The notes: generated from the letters alone by a model not told the origin. Positions 40,870 to 53,205 are shown, numbered from the stretch's first letter. The stretch is 64,000 nt of DNA from Elephas maximus indicus (GCF_024166365.1 NC_064834.1:72308001-72372000), one strand, 5' to 3'. Numbers and translations: made by a program.

Positions 40870-41665
40870 GGTAAATTATTGTATGTTGAAAACTTTTTTT
40901 CTCCAGCCTTGATATATTAAGGACAGCTTGGCTGGGTATAAAATCCTTGGTTCACACCCTAATTCTTTTTTTTTTTTTTTTTTAAATGTTGCACTAGTCT
41001 TATCTTGCTTTTTGTATTATTGGTTTAAAAAAAAAATGATTCCAGTCTAGTTCTTTTGGCCTTATAAATTTTAAATATTAGCTCTATTCCATTGTTTTGT
41101 TTTGCTTTTCTTCAGAGGCTCCAATGGTATGAACATTATTTCTTCCCTGCCTGTCTTCCATTTCCACTACTTTCTCTCTGACGCTTTTTATTTCTTTATG
41201 TCATCTTTATTCCGTTAGTTGTTTTTCCTGCTTATCTTCAATTCCTTTTATTAATTTTTTATTTAGATCTATTCTTTTTTGGGTGGCTTGTGATTTAGTC
41301 ATTATTTCTGAGATAATTTTATCTTTTTTCTTCTATTTAGTTTCCAAATTTAGTTACCTATCTATTTCTTCTTGCTTTTTGTCCATTTCTATTTTAATTT
41401 TTGAATTTCTGAACCAGGATGTTTTCAAATAAGCATTTGCTCAGACACTTATTTGAGAATATTTTGTTCCGGTCGTGGTGCTGACTTACAATTTTGTCAT
41501 GCTTCATGGTTGTTTTGGGGTGAGAGTGGGGATTTTTCTCAGGTGATATGTCTGAAATTATATCTTCTTTTTGTTTGTTTGCAGCAGCAGCTTTTTATGA
41601 ATTTGTTGACCTTCTCCTTGTTAATTTTTACAGCAATGAGATGCTTTATAGGACTACTAGTTTAA
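40870..41665 (-). repeat. Old L1/HAL1-like LINE, antisense
   Basis: GGACAGCTTGGCTGGGTATA followed by AAATCCTTGGTT is a typical antisense L1/HAL1 ORF2 block. The T-rich rest is diverged. Confidence 0.5.
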
Positions 41666-41904
41666 CGGTGCTCTGCTTTGTCTAGCAGAGTCCATGTTTG
41701 TTTTGGTGGTTGGGTAGGGTTTTGTCAGCCCTCTGATTTTGTGGCTCTCTTAAAAAAAAAAGAAAAAAAAATTTTTTTTTTATTTTCTTGCAAGACTCTA
41801 AATTCCTTACTTTCACTTCTTTTCCCCATTCAACACCCAGTCGCCAAGGATGCTTTTCATGTACTTTTTGCCTGCTTTTCTCCCCTAAAAGCAAGGTATT
41901 TTTA

Positions 41905-42172
41905 AATTGTCGTGAGTTGCCATCCAGTCAGCCCCTGACTCATAGCAACCCCATTCACAGTGGGTTTCAACAATTGTGATTGATAGGCTGATTTTTGGCC
42001 ATAGATTACCAGGCCTTTCTTCCTAGTCGCTCTTAGTCTAGAAGCTCCACTGAAACCTGTTCAGCATCATAACAGGCGGTGGCTTCACATGAGGTGCATT
42101 GTCCAGGAATCGAACCCAGGTCTCCTACATGGAAAGCAAGAATTCTACCACTGTTCCATCACTCCCCACGTT
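41905..42172 (-). mobile_element. tRNA-Gly-like SINE, second copy
   Basis: Antisense to the element at 33234: GCATTGTCCAGGAATCGAAC, GAATTCTACCACTG head and the CTGAAACCTGTTCAGCATCA body. Confidence 0.85.
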
Positions 42173-42352
42173 TTGAAGACTATCCCTTTAAATTGCCTGT
42201 ACTTTGAAGTCCCTTCCCTGTGGTCGTTGCTCTGATACACACAGATTCTTTGTAGTGTTTTCTGACTGAAGGTGGACTTAATTGTTCTGACAGGCTTTAT
42301 TCTTCAGCTTCACTCTTGACTTCTCCACAGTTTCTCTAGGGAACTGTCTTTG

Positions 42353-42525
42353 CTGGAGCCCTGATGGAGCAGTGGTTAAGAGCTTAGCTGCTACCCAAAA
42401 GGTCGACAGCTTGAATCCACCAGCCGCTCCTTGGAAACCCAATGGGGCAGTTTTACTCTGTACCATAGGGTCACTATGAGTCAGGGTGGGCTTGACGGCA
42501 ACGAGGTTTGTTTTTTTTTTTTTAA
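42353..42525 (+). mobile_element. AfroSINE short form
   Basis: GGAGCCCTGATGGAGCAGTG head through the GGCTTGACGGCAACGAGGTT tail and a T run. Confidence 0.93.
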
Positions 42526-43845
42526 TGTCTATTTTTTTTTTTATGCTTGCTGCAAAGCCTTGTGGTAGGGAATGAAGGTGCTGGGAGCATGCAAAATTGT
42601 GCTCTGGGATTTCCCGAGTTTTCTTTTTTAATTCACACTTTTTTTGAAGAAGGCTTACACTTACCTATTTCCTTTCCTCTTTAAGTTACACTGAGGACTT
42701 GGTTCTTGCATAGATTTGCTTTTCCCTTCTTGTTTTACATCATTTTGGGATGCAGGTAGCTAGGACGCTGCTGTTGTTTCCAGCTACTCCTAAAGCTGAT
42801 TTAAAAACAGGCAAATAGGATTCAGATGTTCTCCTTGCTGTTGCCAGAGAGGAGAACAGGTGACCAAAGGATACTTAATAAAGCCTGTTTGGTTCTTTAA
42901 GGAGAAATTCACACTATACTTGCATGAGGAACAGATGTTTTAAAAGCTATTTGCTGTTTTGCATAATGAAATTGCCTGTGTTAGCGCAAACTCTCTCCAA
43001 AGCCTAATGATTGCATTTTTAAAATCCTGTTATGTCATATGGAAGGCAAACAGCTTCAGCTTCTTGGCTCAGCTCTAACACATGTCTCTTCAGTATTAAT
43101 ATCCTTGGCCCTGATGTAATTGGCACTGATATCTTCCCTTCTACGCTCAAGATCTCTGCCGTATTGTTGCATTGAAACAGCCTCCCCAGTCCTCACTCTG
43201 CCCTCCCTCCCCCTCCCCTTAGCCAGCAGTTCCCAATTATGTTAATACTGTATTTGATTTTCAAAACTGAAAGCACAGTTCAGCTTTTGGATTCAGCACT
43301 AATGTCTGAATTTTTGAGGATTACAACAGCTTGTTTTCATTAAAAAAAAAAAAAGTTTTTTGCTAATATCCAGTCTTCAGAGAGGGGCTCTGTAGAAACT
43401 GTGAGTACGGAGAAGTCTATATTGGGATGTGTCATCAAAGATACGTTACAGCAGAAAAAAAAAAATAGACCCTTTAACGGAAATTGATATGCAGTTTTAT
43501 GTTTCCATTTGGACTCAGGGGTTATGAATGGTTTATAACACATTTTGCTATTCCAGAACCGGAAGCTCAGAGCCTCATGCTTAGAGAGCTATAAGGCCAA
43601 TGACACACAACCTACCATAGACTAAAATGACACCCATGGCCCCAGTCAGGGGCCATGTTTGTTAGAAACTACCATTTCAACAGTGGCGAGGGACTTGCCC
43701 CATCCATCAGTGCTCCCTCTCACAATATCCTTTGTGATTCAATGCACAGATCCTCAAAATGGCCATGCAGACTGGTGTGCAGGAAAGTCAAATAGACCCT
43801 TTGAAGAATCTTATCAGTTAACTCTTGCTAAGTAACAACAACAAC
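42526..43845. other. Mostly unique sequence, no gene recognised
   Basis: I see no repeat of known type and no supported exon. The part around 42980-43320 has balanced composition and could be a conserved non-coding element, but I cannot test this. Confidence 0.3.
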
Positions 43846-43848
43846 ATA

Positions 43849-44000
43849 AAAACCAAACCCATTATCATCGACTCATAGCAACCCTATAGGACAGAGTAGA
43901 ACTGTCCCATAGGGTTTCAAAAGAGCGGCTGGTAGATTAGAACTGCTGACCTTTTGGTTAGCAGTGAGCTCTTAACCACTAAGCCACCAAGGTTTCCAAC
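43849..44000 (-). mobile_element. AfroSINE short form, internally deleted
   Basis: Antisense copy (CTATAGGACAGAGTAGAACT; CTCTTAACCACTAAGCCACC), with part of the tail missing. Confidence 0.9.
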
Positions 44001-44004
44001 TATG

Positions 44005-44200
44005 TAACAAACAACCCCCAAATTTTAAAACAATAACCATTTATTTAGCTTTTCATTCTGTGGGCTGGCAATTTGGGCTGAGGTCAGCTGCTCATCAGAG
44101 TGGTTCTCTTGGTCTCAGCTGTGGGCTGGCTGGCTGTTGGTAGGACATCTCAGCTCTCCAGGAGGCTAGCCTGAGCCTGTTCACAAGGCTAGTACCTTGT
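44005..44200 (-). repeat. Old LTR-like remnant
   Basis: AACAATAACCATTTATTTAG, TCTGTGGGCTGGCAATTTGG and GCTGAGGTCAGCTGCTC are antisense blocks often seen in MaLR-like LTRs. Confidence 0.4.
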
Positions 44201-44489
44201 TTGGAAAAAGACCCTGATACTATCTGTGTAGGTGTCAGATATTGGTGAGAGCTCAAGCTCTATAAAATGAGATGGTTAAATCATTTCCCATAACAAAATG
44301 AGAGTACATGAGATTTTTTTTTTCCCCCTTGAGGTAGAAGGTCATAGAAGAGGACATAGGGGCAGAGAAAGGAAGTAGAAGAAGACAAGTGGGAGCTAGT
44401 GTGAGAAAGAGAGCGATAGGGTTGAAGGGCCAGTGGAGCTTCCCCTGAAATGGGGTGGCTGAGGACATTCGAAGAGAAAGAATGCCTAA

Positions 44490-45370
44490 TGTAATAAAAA
44501 AAAAATTTTGTGTGTGTGTGGAAAAATATATATAACACAAAACTAGCCACTCTAAGCATTTTTAAGTGTATACTTCAGTGACATTAATTACATTCACACT
44601 ACTGTACAATCATCACCATCACCCACCGCCAAAACCTTCCTATCTCCTGAAACAGAAACTCAGTGTCTATCAAGCAATAACTTCCCCCATTCCTCCCTTT
44701 TCCAGCCCATGGTAACCACCCATATGCTTTTCTGGACACTTCATATAAGAGAACTGTTCTGGATTGAATTGTACCCTTGCCCCTCCCCAAAATGTATGTC
44801 AACTTGGGCAGGCTGTGATTCCCAGTATGGTGTAATTGTCCACCATTTTGTCATTTGATGTGATTTTCCTATGTGTTGTAAATCCTATCTCTTTTTTTTT
44901 TTTTATGATCTTAATGAAGCAGGATTACAGACAGTATGTTAATGAGACAGAACTCAATCTACAAAATTAAGTTGTGTCTTCAGTCAATCTTTTTTGTGTT
45001 ATAAAAGAAAAAAGTAAGCAGAGAGATGGGGGACCTCACACCACCAAGATAGCCTCAGGGGCAGAGAGCATCGTTTGGGCCCGAGCTCCTTGTACTGAGA
45101 AGCTCCTAGACTAGGGGAAGGTCAATGACAAAGACCTTTCTTCAGAGCTGACAGAGAGAGAAAGTCTTCCCCTGGAGCTGGCACCCTGAATTTGGACTTC
45201 TAGTCTACTAGACTGTGAGAGAATAAACTTGTTTGTTAAAGCCATCCACTTGTGGTCTTTCTGTTATGGCAGCACTAGACGACTAAGACAAGAACTGATA
45301 CAATATTTGTCCTTTTGCATCTGACTTATTTCACCCACTTATTTTGCCATGATCTTGGTGCCATTCTCCT
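44490..45370 (-). mobile_element. Old L1 3' UTR split by a solo LTR
   Basis: AGTGACATTAATTACATTCA, AACTCAGTGTCTATCAAGCA and TTCATATAAGAGAAC before the LTR, ACAATATTTGTCCTTTTGCA after it. The same series recurs without the LTR at 53775-54105. Confidence 0.8.
44755..45290 (+). mobile_element. Solo LTR, MaLR/MLT1-like, copy 5, inside an L1
   Basis: TGTTCTGGATTGAATTGTAC start, GACTAAGACA end, and a perfect target duplication AGAAC (44750-44754 and 45291-45295). Confidence 0.95.
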
Positions 45371-45731
45371 GCCTAATGTCATTATGTATTTTTTCCTTTT
45401 TATTGTAGTGCAAAGCCCTCCTCTCTCCCAAAATCTTGAGCAAAGTGTAGTACAATCGTGAAAGCTCTGTGAGCACTTTACTTTGTTTTGGGCAGCAGTT
45501 GGGGAGTAAGACATGAGGAAGGGGCTGAGCTTTATTCACATCTGGGTCCATAGAATATGGACAGACAGCATAAAGAAGTAGGAAGCTAAAGGCAGAGGAG
45601 ACCAGAGTATAAGCCCTTGGGAAGTCACAGACATCTTGGGGTAGACTTTGTGTATCTTTTAGGCATAGAGTTGAGAGTTTGGGTCCAAAGGATGAGGGAC
45701 ATCCCAGCTGACATCTGGGTAAACACATATG

Positions 45732-46265
45732 CTGTTGTTGTTTTAGACGCCGTTGAGTCAGTTCCAACTTATAAGGACCCTATGCACAGCAGAACAAAAC
45801 ACTGCCTGGTCCTGCACCATCTTCACAATCGTTGTTATGCTTGAGCCTACTGTTGCAGGAACTATGTCAATCCATCTCCCTGAAAGTCTTCCTCTTTTTC
45901 ACTGACCCTCTGCTTTACCAAGCATCATGTCCTTCTCCAGGGACTGGTCCCTCCTAATAACATGTCCACAGTATGTGAGACGAAGTCTCGCCATCCTTGC
46001 TTCTAAGGAGCATTCTGGCTGTACATCTTCCAAGACAGATTTGTTCATTCTTTTGGCAGCTCGTGGTATATTCAATATTTTTCACCAACATTGTAATTCA
46101 AAGGGATAAATTCTTCTTTGGTCTTCCTTATTCATTGTTCAGCTTTTGCATATGAGGCAATTGAAAATACCTTGGCATGGGTCAGGCACACCTTAGTCTT
46201 CAAGGTGACATCTTTGCTTTTTAACACTTTAAAGAGGTCTTTTGCAGCAGATTTGCCCAATGCAA
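45732..46265 (-). mobile_element. RTE (BovB-like) LINE 3' region
   Basis: Antisense RTE ORF end: AAGCATCATGTCCTTCTCCA, TTCTAAGGAGCATTCTGGCT, TTCACCAACATTGTAATTCA, AAGGTGACATCTTTGC and GCAGCAGATTTGCCCAATGC. Complements the sense copy at 30905. Confidence 0.92.
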
Positions 46266-46700
46266 AGCATATTTGACATGTATTTTATAAACATAAAACC
46301 AATAAAAGCAAAATTCATTCATACTGTATATATTCTTTTCGAAAATGTCTTTTTAAATTTAGTAGTAATGAGAAACAGTTTTTAATTCTCCTGGAATCCA
46401 GATTTCTGGGGTCCATGGAGTTGGGATGACCCACCCAGGCTATTGCCCTGAGATCTTCTTGTGAACCATGAGCCTTGAGAAAACTAGTTTCTTAAAGTCA
46501 TCTTTAAGTCAAACAACAGCCTAGTAAGTAGCTTAGTAAGACCGTTCTGCCTTGGGCATTGGGTGCTTTTGAAGAATTATCTGTGTGCCCTCAGTTTCAA
46601 AAAACAGACTCCAGAGTCAGACTGGAAGCTGTGTTTTAGGTTAAATTGTTATGTGAACACTGTTTCCCCACCCTTTTCCATAGCAACGTCAATAAGATGG

Positions 46701-47459
46701 TATGATGGTTAAGGTTATGTGTCAACTTGGCTGGGCCATGATTCTCAGTCGTTTGGCCGTTATGTAGTGATGTAGTTATCCTCCGTTTTGTGATATAATG
46801 TAATCTCCTCCATGATGTGATCTCATGTAATCAGCCAATCAGTTGCAAGCAGAGTTTCCTCAGGGTTGTGGCCTGCATCCAGTATATATGGACGTTCTGG
46901 CAAAACTCTCTGGTTTTTACTTGCTCTGGATCCTGCATCCAACTTTTCATCATCTGACCTCCAGTTCTTGGGACATGAGCCAACAGCTTGCTGTCTTACC
47001 TGCTGATCTTGGGTTCCACACCTTCATGGCCCATAAGCCAGCAGCCTGACGTCTGACCTACTGATCTTGGATTCATCAGCCCCTGCAGCTCTGTGAGTCA
47101 GAAGGAGCCTCCAGCCTGACTCCTGACTCACGGACTTGGGACTTGCCAGCCTCTACAACCATGTGAGCCATTTCCTTGAGATAAATCCCTCTCTCTCTCT
47201 CTCTATAAACTTGTTGCCACTGAGTCAATTCTGACTCCTAATGACCCTATAGGACAGAGTAGTACTGCCCCATAGGGTTTTCAAGGAGTGGATGGTGGAT
47301 TCGAACTGCTGAACTTTGGTAAACTTCCATAGCTCGCTGTGGCTCTTAACCACTGCACCATCAGGGCTTCCCTCTCTCTCTATACACATATATACATATA
47401 CAGATATGCATATATATGCATCACTAGTTTTGCTTCTCTAGAGAACCCAATCTAAGACA
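46701..47459 (+). mobile_element. ERVL-like solo LTR with a nested AfroSINE
   Basis: GATGGTTAAGGTTATGTGTC AACTTGG start and CCCAATCTAAGACA end are typical of an ERVL-class LTR. The terminal TG has become TA. Perfect five-base duplication GATGG (46696-46700 and 47460-47464). AGATAAATCCC before the CT repeat is the signal region. Confidence 0.85.
47208..47370 (-). mobile_element. AfroSINE short form inside an LTR
   Basis: Antisense copy with CCTCTCTCTCT-TATA repeats on both sides, which are either the target duplication or the CT tract it entered. Confidence 0.9.
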
Positions 47460-47714
47460 GATGGGTACAAGAATCTTTGAAAGTTCTTTTTTCCTTGGAA
47501 CAGCTTTGACTCTCCAGCCAGAAGTGTTACCCTTGTATATTAAATATTAAATAAACTTCAGATCAATTTATATTATTGACCGAATATGATTTTTCTTTTC
47601 ACAGTAACATATCAAGAACATTTCTCCATGTCTATGACATCATATTCAGTGGCTACAGGGGATGCTAAGTTGTTTAAAAGCAGTGCAACATGTAGCCATT
47701 TAACAACACGTATC

Positions 47715-48170
47715 TTTTTGTTGTTGTTGTTGAGAATGTACACAGCAAAACGTATACCAATTCAGCCACTTCTACGTGTACAATTCCGTCACATTGACTG
47801 CATTCCTCAAGTTGGGCAACCATTCTCACCCTCCTTTTCTAAGTTGTTCCTCCCCCATTAACATAAAATCAATGCCCTCTAAGTTTCCTATCTTATGAGT
47901 TGCTGTTGTCACTTTGATCCCATATGAAACCTGTTGCCTTTGAGCCGGTTCCGATTCACAGCAACCCTATAGGATAGAGTAGAACTGCCCCATAGAGTTT
48001 CCAAAGAGTGCCTGGTGGATTCGAACTTCTGACCTTTTGGTTAGCAGCTGTAGCACTTAACCACTGTGCCACCAGGGTTTTCTGATCCCATAGAGATAAG
48101 GTCTTAAAAGGGCATAATGATCAAGGTAGACATTTTTCACCAGTTAAGCTAAAAGTATTGTTTGGTTTTA
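47715..48170 (-). repeat. LINE-like 3' fragment split by an AfroSINE
   Basis: GAATGTACACAGCAAAACGT, GCAACCATTCTCACCCTCCT and CCATTAACATAAAATC before the SINE, GATAAGGTCTTAAAAGGGCA after it, form one series. Confidence 0.6.
47925..48082 (-). mobile_element. AfroSINE short form with target duplication
   Basis: Full antisense copy. Perfect direct repeats TGATCCCATA at 47915-47924 and 48083-48092. Confidence 0.95.
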
Positions 48171-48174
48171 AGAA

Positions 48175-49195
48175 GGCTTCTGGCTAGAGGGCAGGCAGAG
48201 GGCTAGGTGAGGAAGGACACCGTATGATGGGGTAGGCAGCTAGGGCTGTAGTCAAACGGGGGATGGAAGATTCCACAAGACTGGACTTTTCACATCCAAA
48301 TTTCTAGGTGGCCTCAGAGAAGTGGGAAGGGAGGCAGACAGGAGGCTAAGGGGAGGGTGTGAAGGAAAAGCTGGCATTCACCACAAACCCCATGAGCAGG
48401 CAGGTCCTTGGCGCTTGTGGAGGTTCCATACCAGAGAAAGCAGTGATGTCTCTTAATAAACCTCCCCTGGGCTATGGCTGTTTGTTTGTTTTAAAACAGA
48501 AACATGGTAACAGAGCTATAAGTAGCTCCATGCTCAGCTGTGCAAGGCAGCAAGTTAGAGCAACTGAACGCAGTCACTTGAGGGAGAAACGGAGATTTCC
48601 TGTCCTCCTGGGGGAAGGGCCGGGGCCACCTGGGAGAATAGCCACTGGCTCAGGCTTCTGGGTTTGTCAACACAAAAGGAGCTGCTCGGTCAGGTGAAGC
48701 TGAGCTCACTGTCAATGAGCACATGCACCCTGGACTCCTGGGGCTGGTGCCTTCCAGAGCCTGAGGGATGCGGGGCCCGCTGGTTGGAGGCCTCTGTGGC
48801 TGGCAGGCAGGCCACGGCAGAGAATGTGCGTCTGACCTGAGCTGGCTCGGCTGGTCTGGAGAGGCGATCCAGGAGCCTGCAGGACCTGGGGAAGATGCAG
48901 CTGTTGTTGGAAACAAGCCTGTTTGGACCTAGTTCTGGTTCCAGCCCTATCTTGCTGTGAGATGTTAGAGAAATCATTTCCTGTCTCTGGGCCTAAGCTC
49001 CCACTTCCGTAAGCGGACGTGTCAGAGAAGATGATCTCCCAGGTTGTTCCAGCACTGGCAATCTGAATTATTCTTGGCAGGAGAAAAATCAGAATTCATG
49101 AAACCTTTAAAAGATGCATTTCTATCACATACAACAAAGAAATTTTTTAATAGAAAACAAAAACCCCTCAATAGAAAACGTGGTGCGATTGTCTA
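48175..49195. other. Mostly unique sequence with a MIR-like end
   Basis: GC-richer, low-repeat DNA. From about 48935 it carries antisense MIR-like blocks (TGCTGTGAGATGTTAGAGAA; TTTCCTGTCTCTGGGC). I see no supported exon. Confidence 0.35.
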
Positions 49196-49199
49196 TCAG

Positions 49200-49415
49200 T
49201 TTACCAGTTACTAGTTGCCACCAAGTTGATTCTGACTCATGGTGGCCCCATGTGCATCAAAGTAGAACTGTGCTCCATGAGGTTTTCAATGGCTGATTTT
49301 TTGGGCAATAGGTTACCAGGCCTTTCTTCTGAGGTGCCTCTGGTGGACTCGAGCCACCAACCTTTTGGTTAGCAGTGGCTGTGTTAACCGTGTGTACCAC
49401 GCAGAGACTCCTGTG
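49200..49415 (-). mobile_element. AfroSINE long form
   Basis: Antisense copy (CCACCAAGTTGATTCTGACT; GTTACCAGGCCTTTCTTCTG; GTTAACCGTGTGTACCAC). Confidence 0.88.
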
Positions 49416-50025
49416 ATTATCTAATGCATCAACAAGTCTCGATAGATAATCAGGAGGCCCTTCTCACTGACCAGCATGGAGTAAAGATGTTCACCAAGTC
49501 TTGAAACCTGTCTATGCCTTCCGTTTTGTCACAGATGCAAAGAGCCTGCATGATCTTGTCTCCAACACCCCAGCTCCCTGCCCATCCTACCCCACATGCA
49601 GTGTGTAAAATGGGGCCCTCAGCCCAGCCTGGCTGGCACAACCTGGGTCTCAGCCACATCCAACCCACCCACGTGCTTCTCCTGCCCAGTCTTGCTGCTA
49701 TGTGGCTTCACGTGTTTCCATTTTCCTTCCTCTTCTAGACATGGCTCTAGGGCCATTTCCCCAATTGTGTTCATGACTCCTCTCAACAATGACGCTGGTT
49801 ACCCAGCCCAGCCAGGCTGCTCCAGCCATGGGGAAGCATCACCTGGCCCAAGGCGAGGCCTTCTCCCCTCTTCCTTGCTCAATGAGTTGGATTCATAAGC
49901 TGGGACGTTCCCAGCCAGCTTCAGTTGCCAATAGTAGAAAATCCTGCTCTACTACAGAACTTAGAGAACTAGAAACGAGGACAGTAAATTGTCTCTGAAT
50001 TCTTTAAAAATATCTTCCCAAGACG
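49416..50025. other. Unique sequence, no feature recognised
   Basis: Low-repeat DNA without an exon-like structure that I can support. Confidence 0.3.
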
Positions 50026-50029
50026 GCAA

Positions 50030-50240
50030 CACCGTGCATTGAATGCAGGGCCTACCTGACTGCCTTCTTCCTCTTACTCTCTGCCGGACTCTGGCCACTT
50101 AACTGCTCCAAGCCTTGGCTGTCCATCTACAATAACACAGAATACCCACCTCATAGCTTTGCTGTATTAAAGTGACCATAAGCATCTATCAGTGCTGGGC
50201 ACACAGAGAGCTCCATGTTTACAGAGTGCGTGAACCAGTG
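50030..50240 (-). repeat. MIR-like SINE remnant
   Basis: CTCTGGCCACTTAACTGCTC, CACCTCATAGCTTTGCTG and ATCAGTGCTGGGCACA are antisense MIR blocks. Confidence 0.55.
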
Positions 50241-50559
50241 ACTAGAGGACTGAAGACCGTCCTGGTTTGTGTTCAGGGTCTTACTGCGGCTGTGATGAGG
50301 CGACACCAATACAGCCCCTGGAAAATAAACATTCTCTCAAAGGACTTTTTTTTTTTAAACAAGAAACAAATGAATTTCCTATCTTACTCTAAAGAGACTA
50401 GGTGGAGGGAAGAGCTCCATTTTAGCAGCTGTTTGGTCATTATACTTAGAACAAGTGGGTAGAAGAAACCTGTATGAATCCAACCTTATTTGTGGCAAGC
50501 CACTTTGAATTCATTAAAATCCCAAATCATAAACATTTATTTACTTATTCTTATTACAC

Positions 50560-51010
50560 CGTTTTTAAAGCAGCTTTAGGTTTACAGAAAAATGGCACAG
50601 AAAGGACAGAGTTCCCTCACTTCCCTTGGTTTCCGTTATTAACACCTTGCACTGGCATGACACATTTGTTACAGTTGACGAGCCAATATTGATACGTTGT
50701 TACTAGCTAGGGTCCAGAGTTGACACTAGGGTTCACTCTGTGTTGTACAGTTCTATGGGTTTTGGCAAATGCATAACGCCATGTGTCCATGCATCAGCCA
50801 TTAGAGTACCTTGAGGAGTAGTCTCACTGCCCTGCAGACACCCCGTGCTCTACCCATTCATGCCTCCCCCCATCACCTTGAACCCGTGGCCACCACTGAT
50901 CTTCTCAGTCTCTGTAGTTTTGCCTTTTCCAGAATGTCATGTTGTTGGAACCTTACAGTATGTGGCTGTTTCAGATGGGCTGCTTTCTCCTGGCTCATAG
51001 ATCATTTTTA
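50560..51010 (-). mobile_element. Old L1 3' UTR fragment, antisense
   Basis: GCAGCTTTAGGTTTACAGAA, GTTCCCTCACTTCCCTTGG, GTTGTACAGTTCTATGGGTT and CAGAATGTCATGTTGTTGGA follow L1ME-type order. Confidence 0.65.
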
Positions 51011-51263
51011 AAGAAGTGCCGTTTTGTTCGACTGAGCTAACATCTGACATCCAGCCACAGGCACAGGGGGTGACTGGACTGGAAGATGGGTCACTAGCTC
51101 ATCAGCTATTTTCCTGAAAGTGGTTTGGTCAAACGTTCTTGCAATCATTTACTTTCTTCTAACTGAGCCCACGTTACAAATTTTCTTGGTCAAACGTTGG
51201 CTTCTGCTTGTGCACAAGCTAAGCACAGTTTAGCTGAGCTTTATTGAAGAGGTAACTTACTTC

Positions 51264-51470
51264 TGGAGTCCCTGGGTGGTTAAGTGCTTGGCTACTAACT
51301 GAAAGATCAGAGGTTTGAGTCCATCCAGAGGAGCCTCAGAAGAAAGGCCTGGCTATCTTCCTCTGAAAAATCAGCCATTGAAAAAACTCTATGGAACGCA
51401 GTTCTGCTCTCACACGTGGGGTTGTCAGGAGCCAGAACTCACTCAACAGCAACCGGTTTGAGACATATTT
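51264..51470 (+). mobile_element. AfroSINE long form
   Basis: GGAGTCCCTGGGTGGTTAAG head, CAGAAGAAAGGCCTGGCTAT middle segment and a GAACTCACTCAACAGCAACC tail. Confidence 0.88.
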
Positions 51471-51689
51471 TTTAATCAGTAGCATCCGAATTCCCAGTTT
51501 TACTGCCGGCATAAAGAGACAGCACTATACCGCACTTTTATGTAAATAACACACTCCTTCTGGGTTTGTTTGCCCGCTGTGCCCCCCCCCCGGTATTTTC
51601 AAATGCAGAAGTGCGCATTATTTGTGTAGAATACAGTAGCCTTTGTTTTATCCAGGGATTTGCCTTTTGTAAGCGCCAGGGAAAACTGC

Positions 51690-51945
51690 TGTCAATAGTA
51701 ATAGTGAACAGTTTATCTGGCGCTTAATATGTGTCAGCGGCTATTCCCAGAGCATTACAGAAATTAACTCACTGCAGCTAGGTAAGGCAGGTATTATTAT
51801 TATTCCCATTTTAGAACTGACAAAATTAGCAGAGAGAAGCTAAATAACTTGCCAGAGTTTGTACATCCGGCGAGTAGCGGAGTTGGGATATACGCCTCCG
51901 CAGTGAGGTTGTCCTCAGACACTAACGAGTAAGCCTGCACACACG
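51690..51945 (+). repeat. MIR SINE
   Basis: Near-complete MIR order: ATCTGGCGCTTAATATGTGT, ATTAACTCACTGCAGC, ATTATTCCCATTTTAGAACT and TAAATAACTTGCCAGAG. Confidence 0.8.
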
Positions 51946-52052
51946 CCTGTCTAGCCACCTGTGGGAAGAAACGGAAACCCAGTCAGTGGCATGGTGTCGG
52001 GTTGGAGGCAGACAGCATGAAGAGAGGGCAGCAGGTCAGCCACGGATACATG

Positions 52053-52285
52053 TTGTTGTTGTCAGCTGCTATTGAATTGGCCTGACTCATGGCAACCGCG
52101 TGCACAATGAAATGAAACGCAGCCTGGTCCTGCACCATCCCCATGATCTGGTTGCAGATAGAACTACTGTGATCCTCAGGACTCTCGTTGGCTGATTTTT
52201 GGGCATAAATCACCAGGCCTTTCTTCCTAGTCTTAGTCTGGAACCTCCAGTGAAACCTGTTCAGCATCATAGTAACAGACAAGCC
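52053..52285 (-). mobile_element. tRNA-Gly-like/RTE-tailed SINE, head missing
   Basis: GTTGTTGTTGTC tail, GACTCATGGCAACCGCGTGC and CTGAAACCTGTTCAGCATCA, same body as at 41905, without the tRNA-like part. Confidence 0.75.
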
Positions 52286-52289
52286 TAGA

Positions 52290-52900
52290 GTGGTAGGTCA
52301 TTGAGACTGCTGTAGGGGGTCCCATCGAAGTACTGCCTAGGGGAAGGGGATCCTGGCTAAGGAATGTGAGCACTAAGGATTCTGTAGTGTCCAGCACCTG
52401 GACTGCTCCTCTGTGCTTGGGGACTCCATCATTATAAGAGACAGAACTCTGGTTCACGTGATGGAAGCTGAAAAGTCCATATATTTGCTCTCTTCCCCTC
52501 TGGTAGTGGCAGCATCTAGTGCCCAGTGGTGGCCATGACAGCAGTAGCGGGACAAGTGTCAGCAGAGATGCCCAGTGTCCAGCAACTACAGCAGTGGCGT
52601 CCTAGGAGCAATGTCTAGGGGCCAGTGGTGGCAGCAACAGTGATAGCAGCAGACACCAGCAGAGGTAGTGGTGGCCGCCTGGTCAGGCCCCTCCTTGGCA
52701 TGACCTTGGCGGTGGTTCCAGTTGCCAGACCTCCCTTGGTTTCAGCCTAATCTGGGCCTGGCTCTCCAGGCTTCCCTTGGCGATGTGAGCTACCTGTAAA
52801 TTCCTCCCCAGAAATTCTAAAGTGCCAGAGTCACTTTAGTTGTTTGCACCCAAGAGCCATGACCAAGTTGGTGGAGTAGTAACTACAGCACCTTAGCTAA
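52290..52900. repeat. Degenerate AGCAGTGGC-rich repeat
   Basis: Many irregular GCAGTGGC, AGCAGCAG and CCAGTGGTGG words at 52500-52680. It may be the inside of an old LTR whose family I cannot name. Confidence 0.4.
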
Positions 52901-53205
52901 GAGCTGATTTATACCACCAGTTGACACCACATCTGACTCCATACTCACCAAGCTTCCTTCTTTCTGATCCTGTGAGCTACCATGTATCATGTTTTAGGGC
53001 AAGGTCAACTTCCCCTTGTCCTGGTCTACTTGACAAGTGGGTTTCTTGTTCAATAAATTGGCATCCTGGTTTCATACAGCCTTGGGTAGGACAGTTTATG
53101 AGTTTGGTTTATGTGAGTCTTTCCTTGAGGGCAGATATTCACTCAGCATGTCAATAAAATCACGTTTTGAGGATAGCCTCTTGCCTGAGTTGAATGAGAG
53201 ATAGA

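Noticed and set aside
47180-47210. CT microsatellite as a possible regulatory GAGA site
   Set aside because: It is the low-complexity part of an LTR and also flanks an inserted SINE. No independent evidence.
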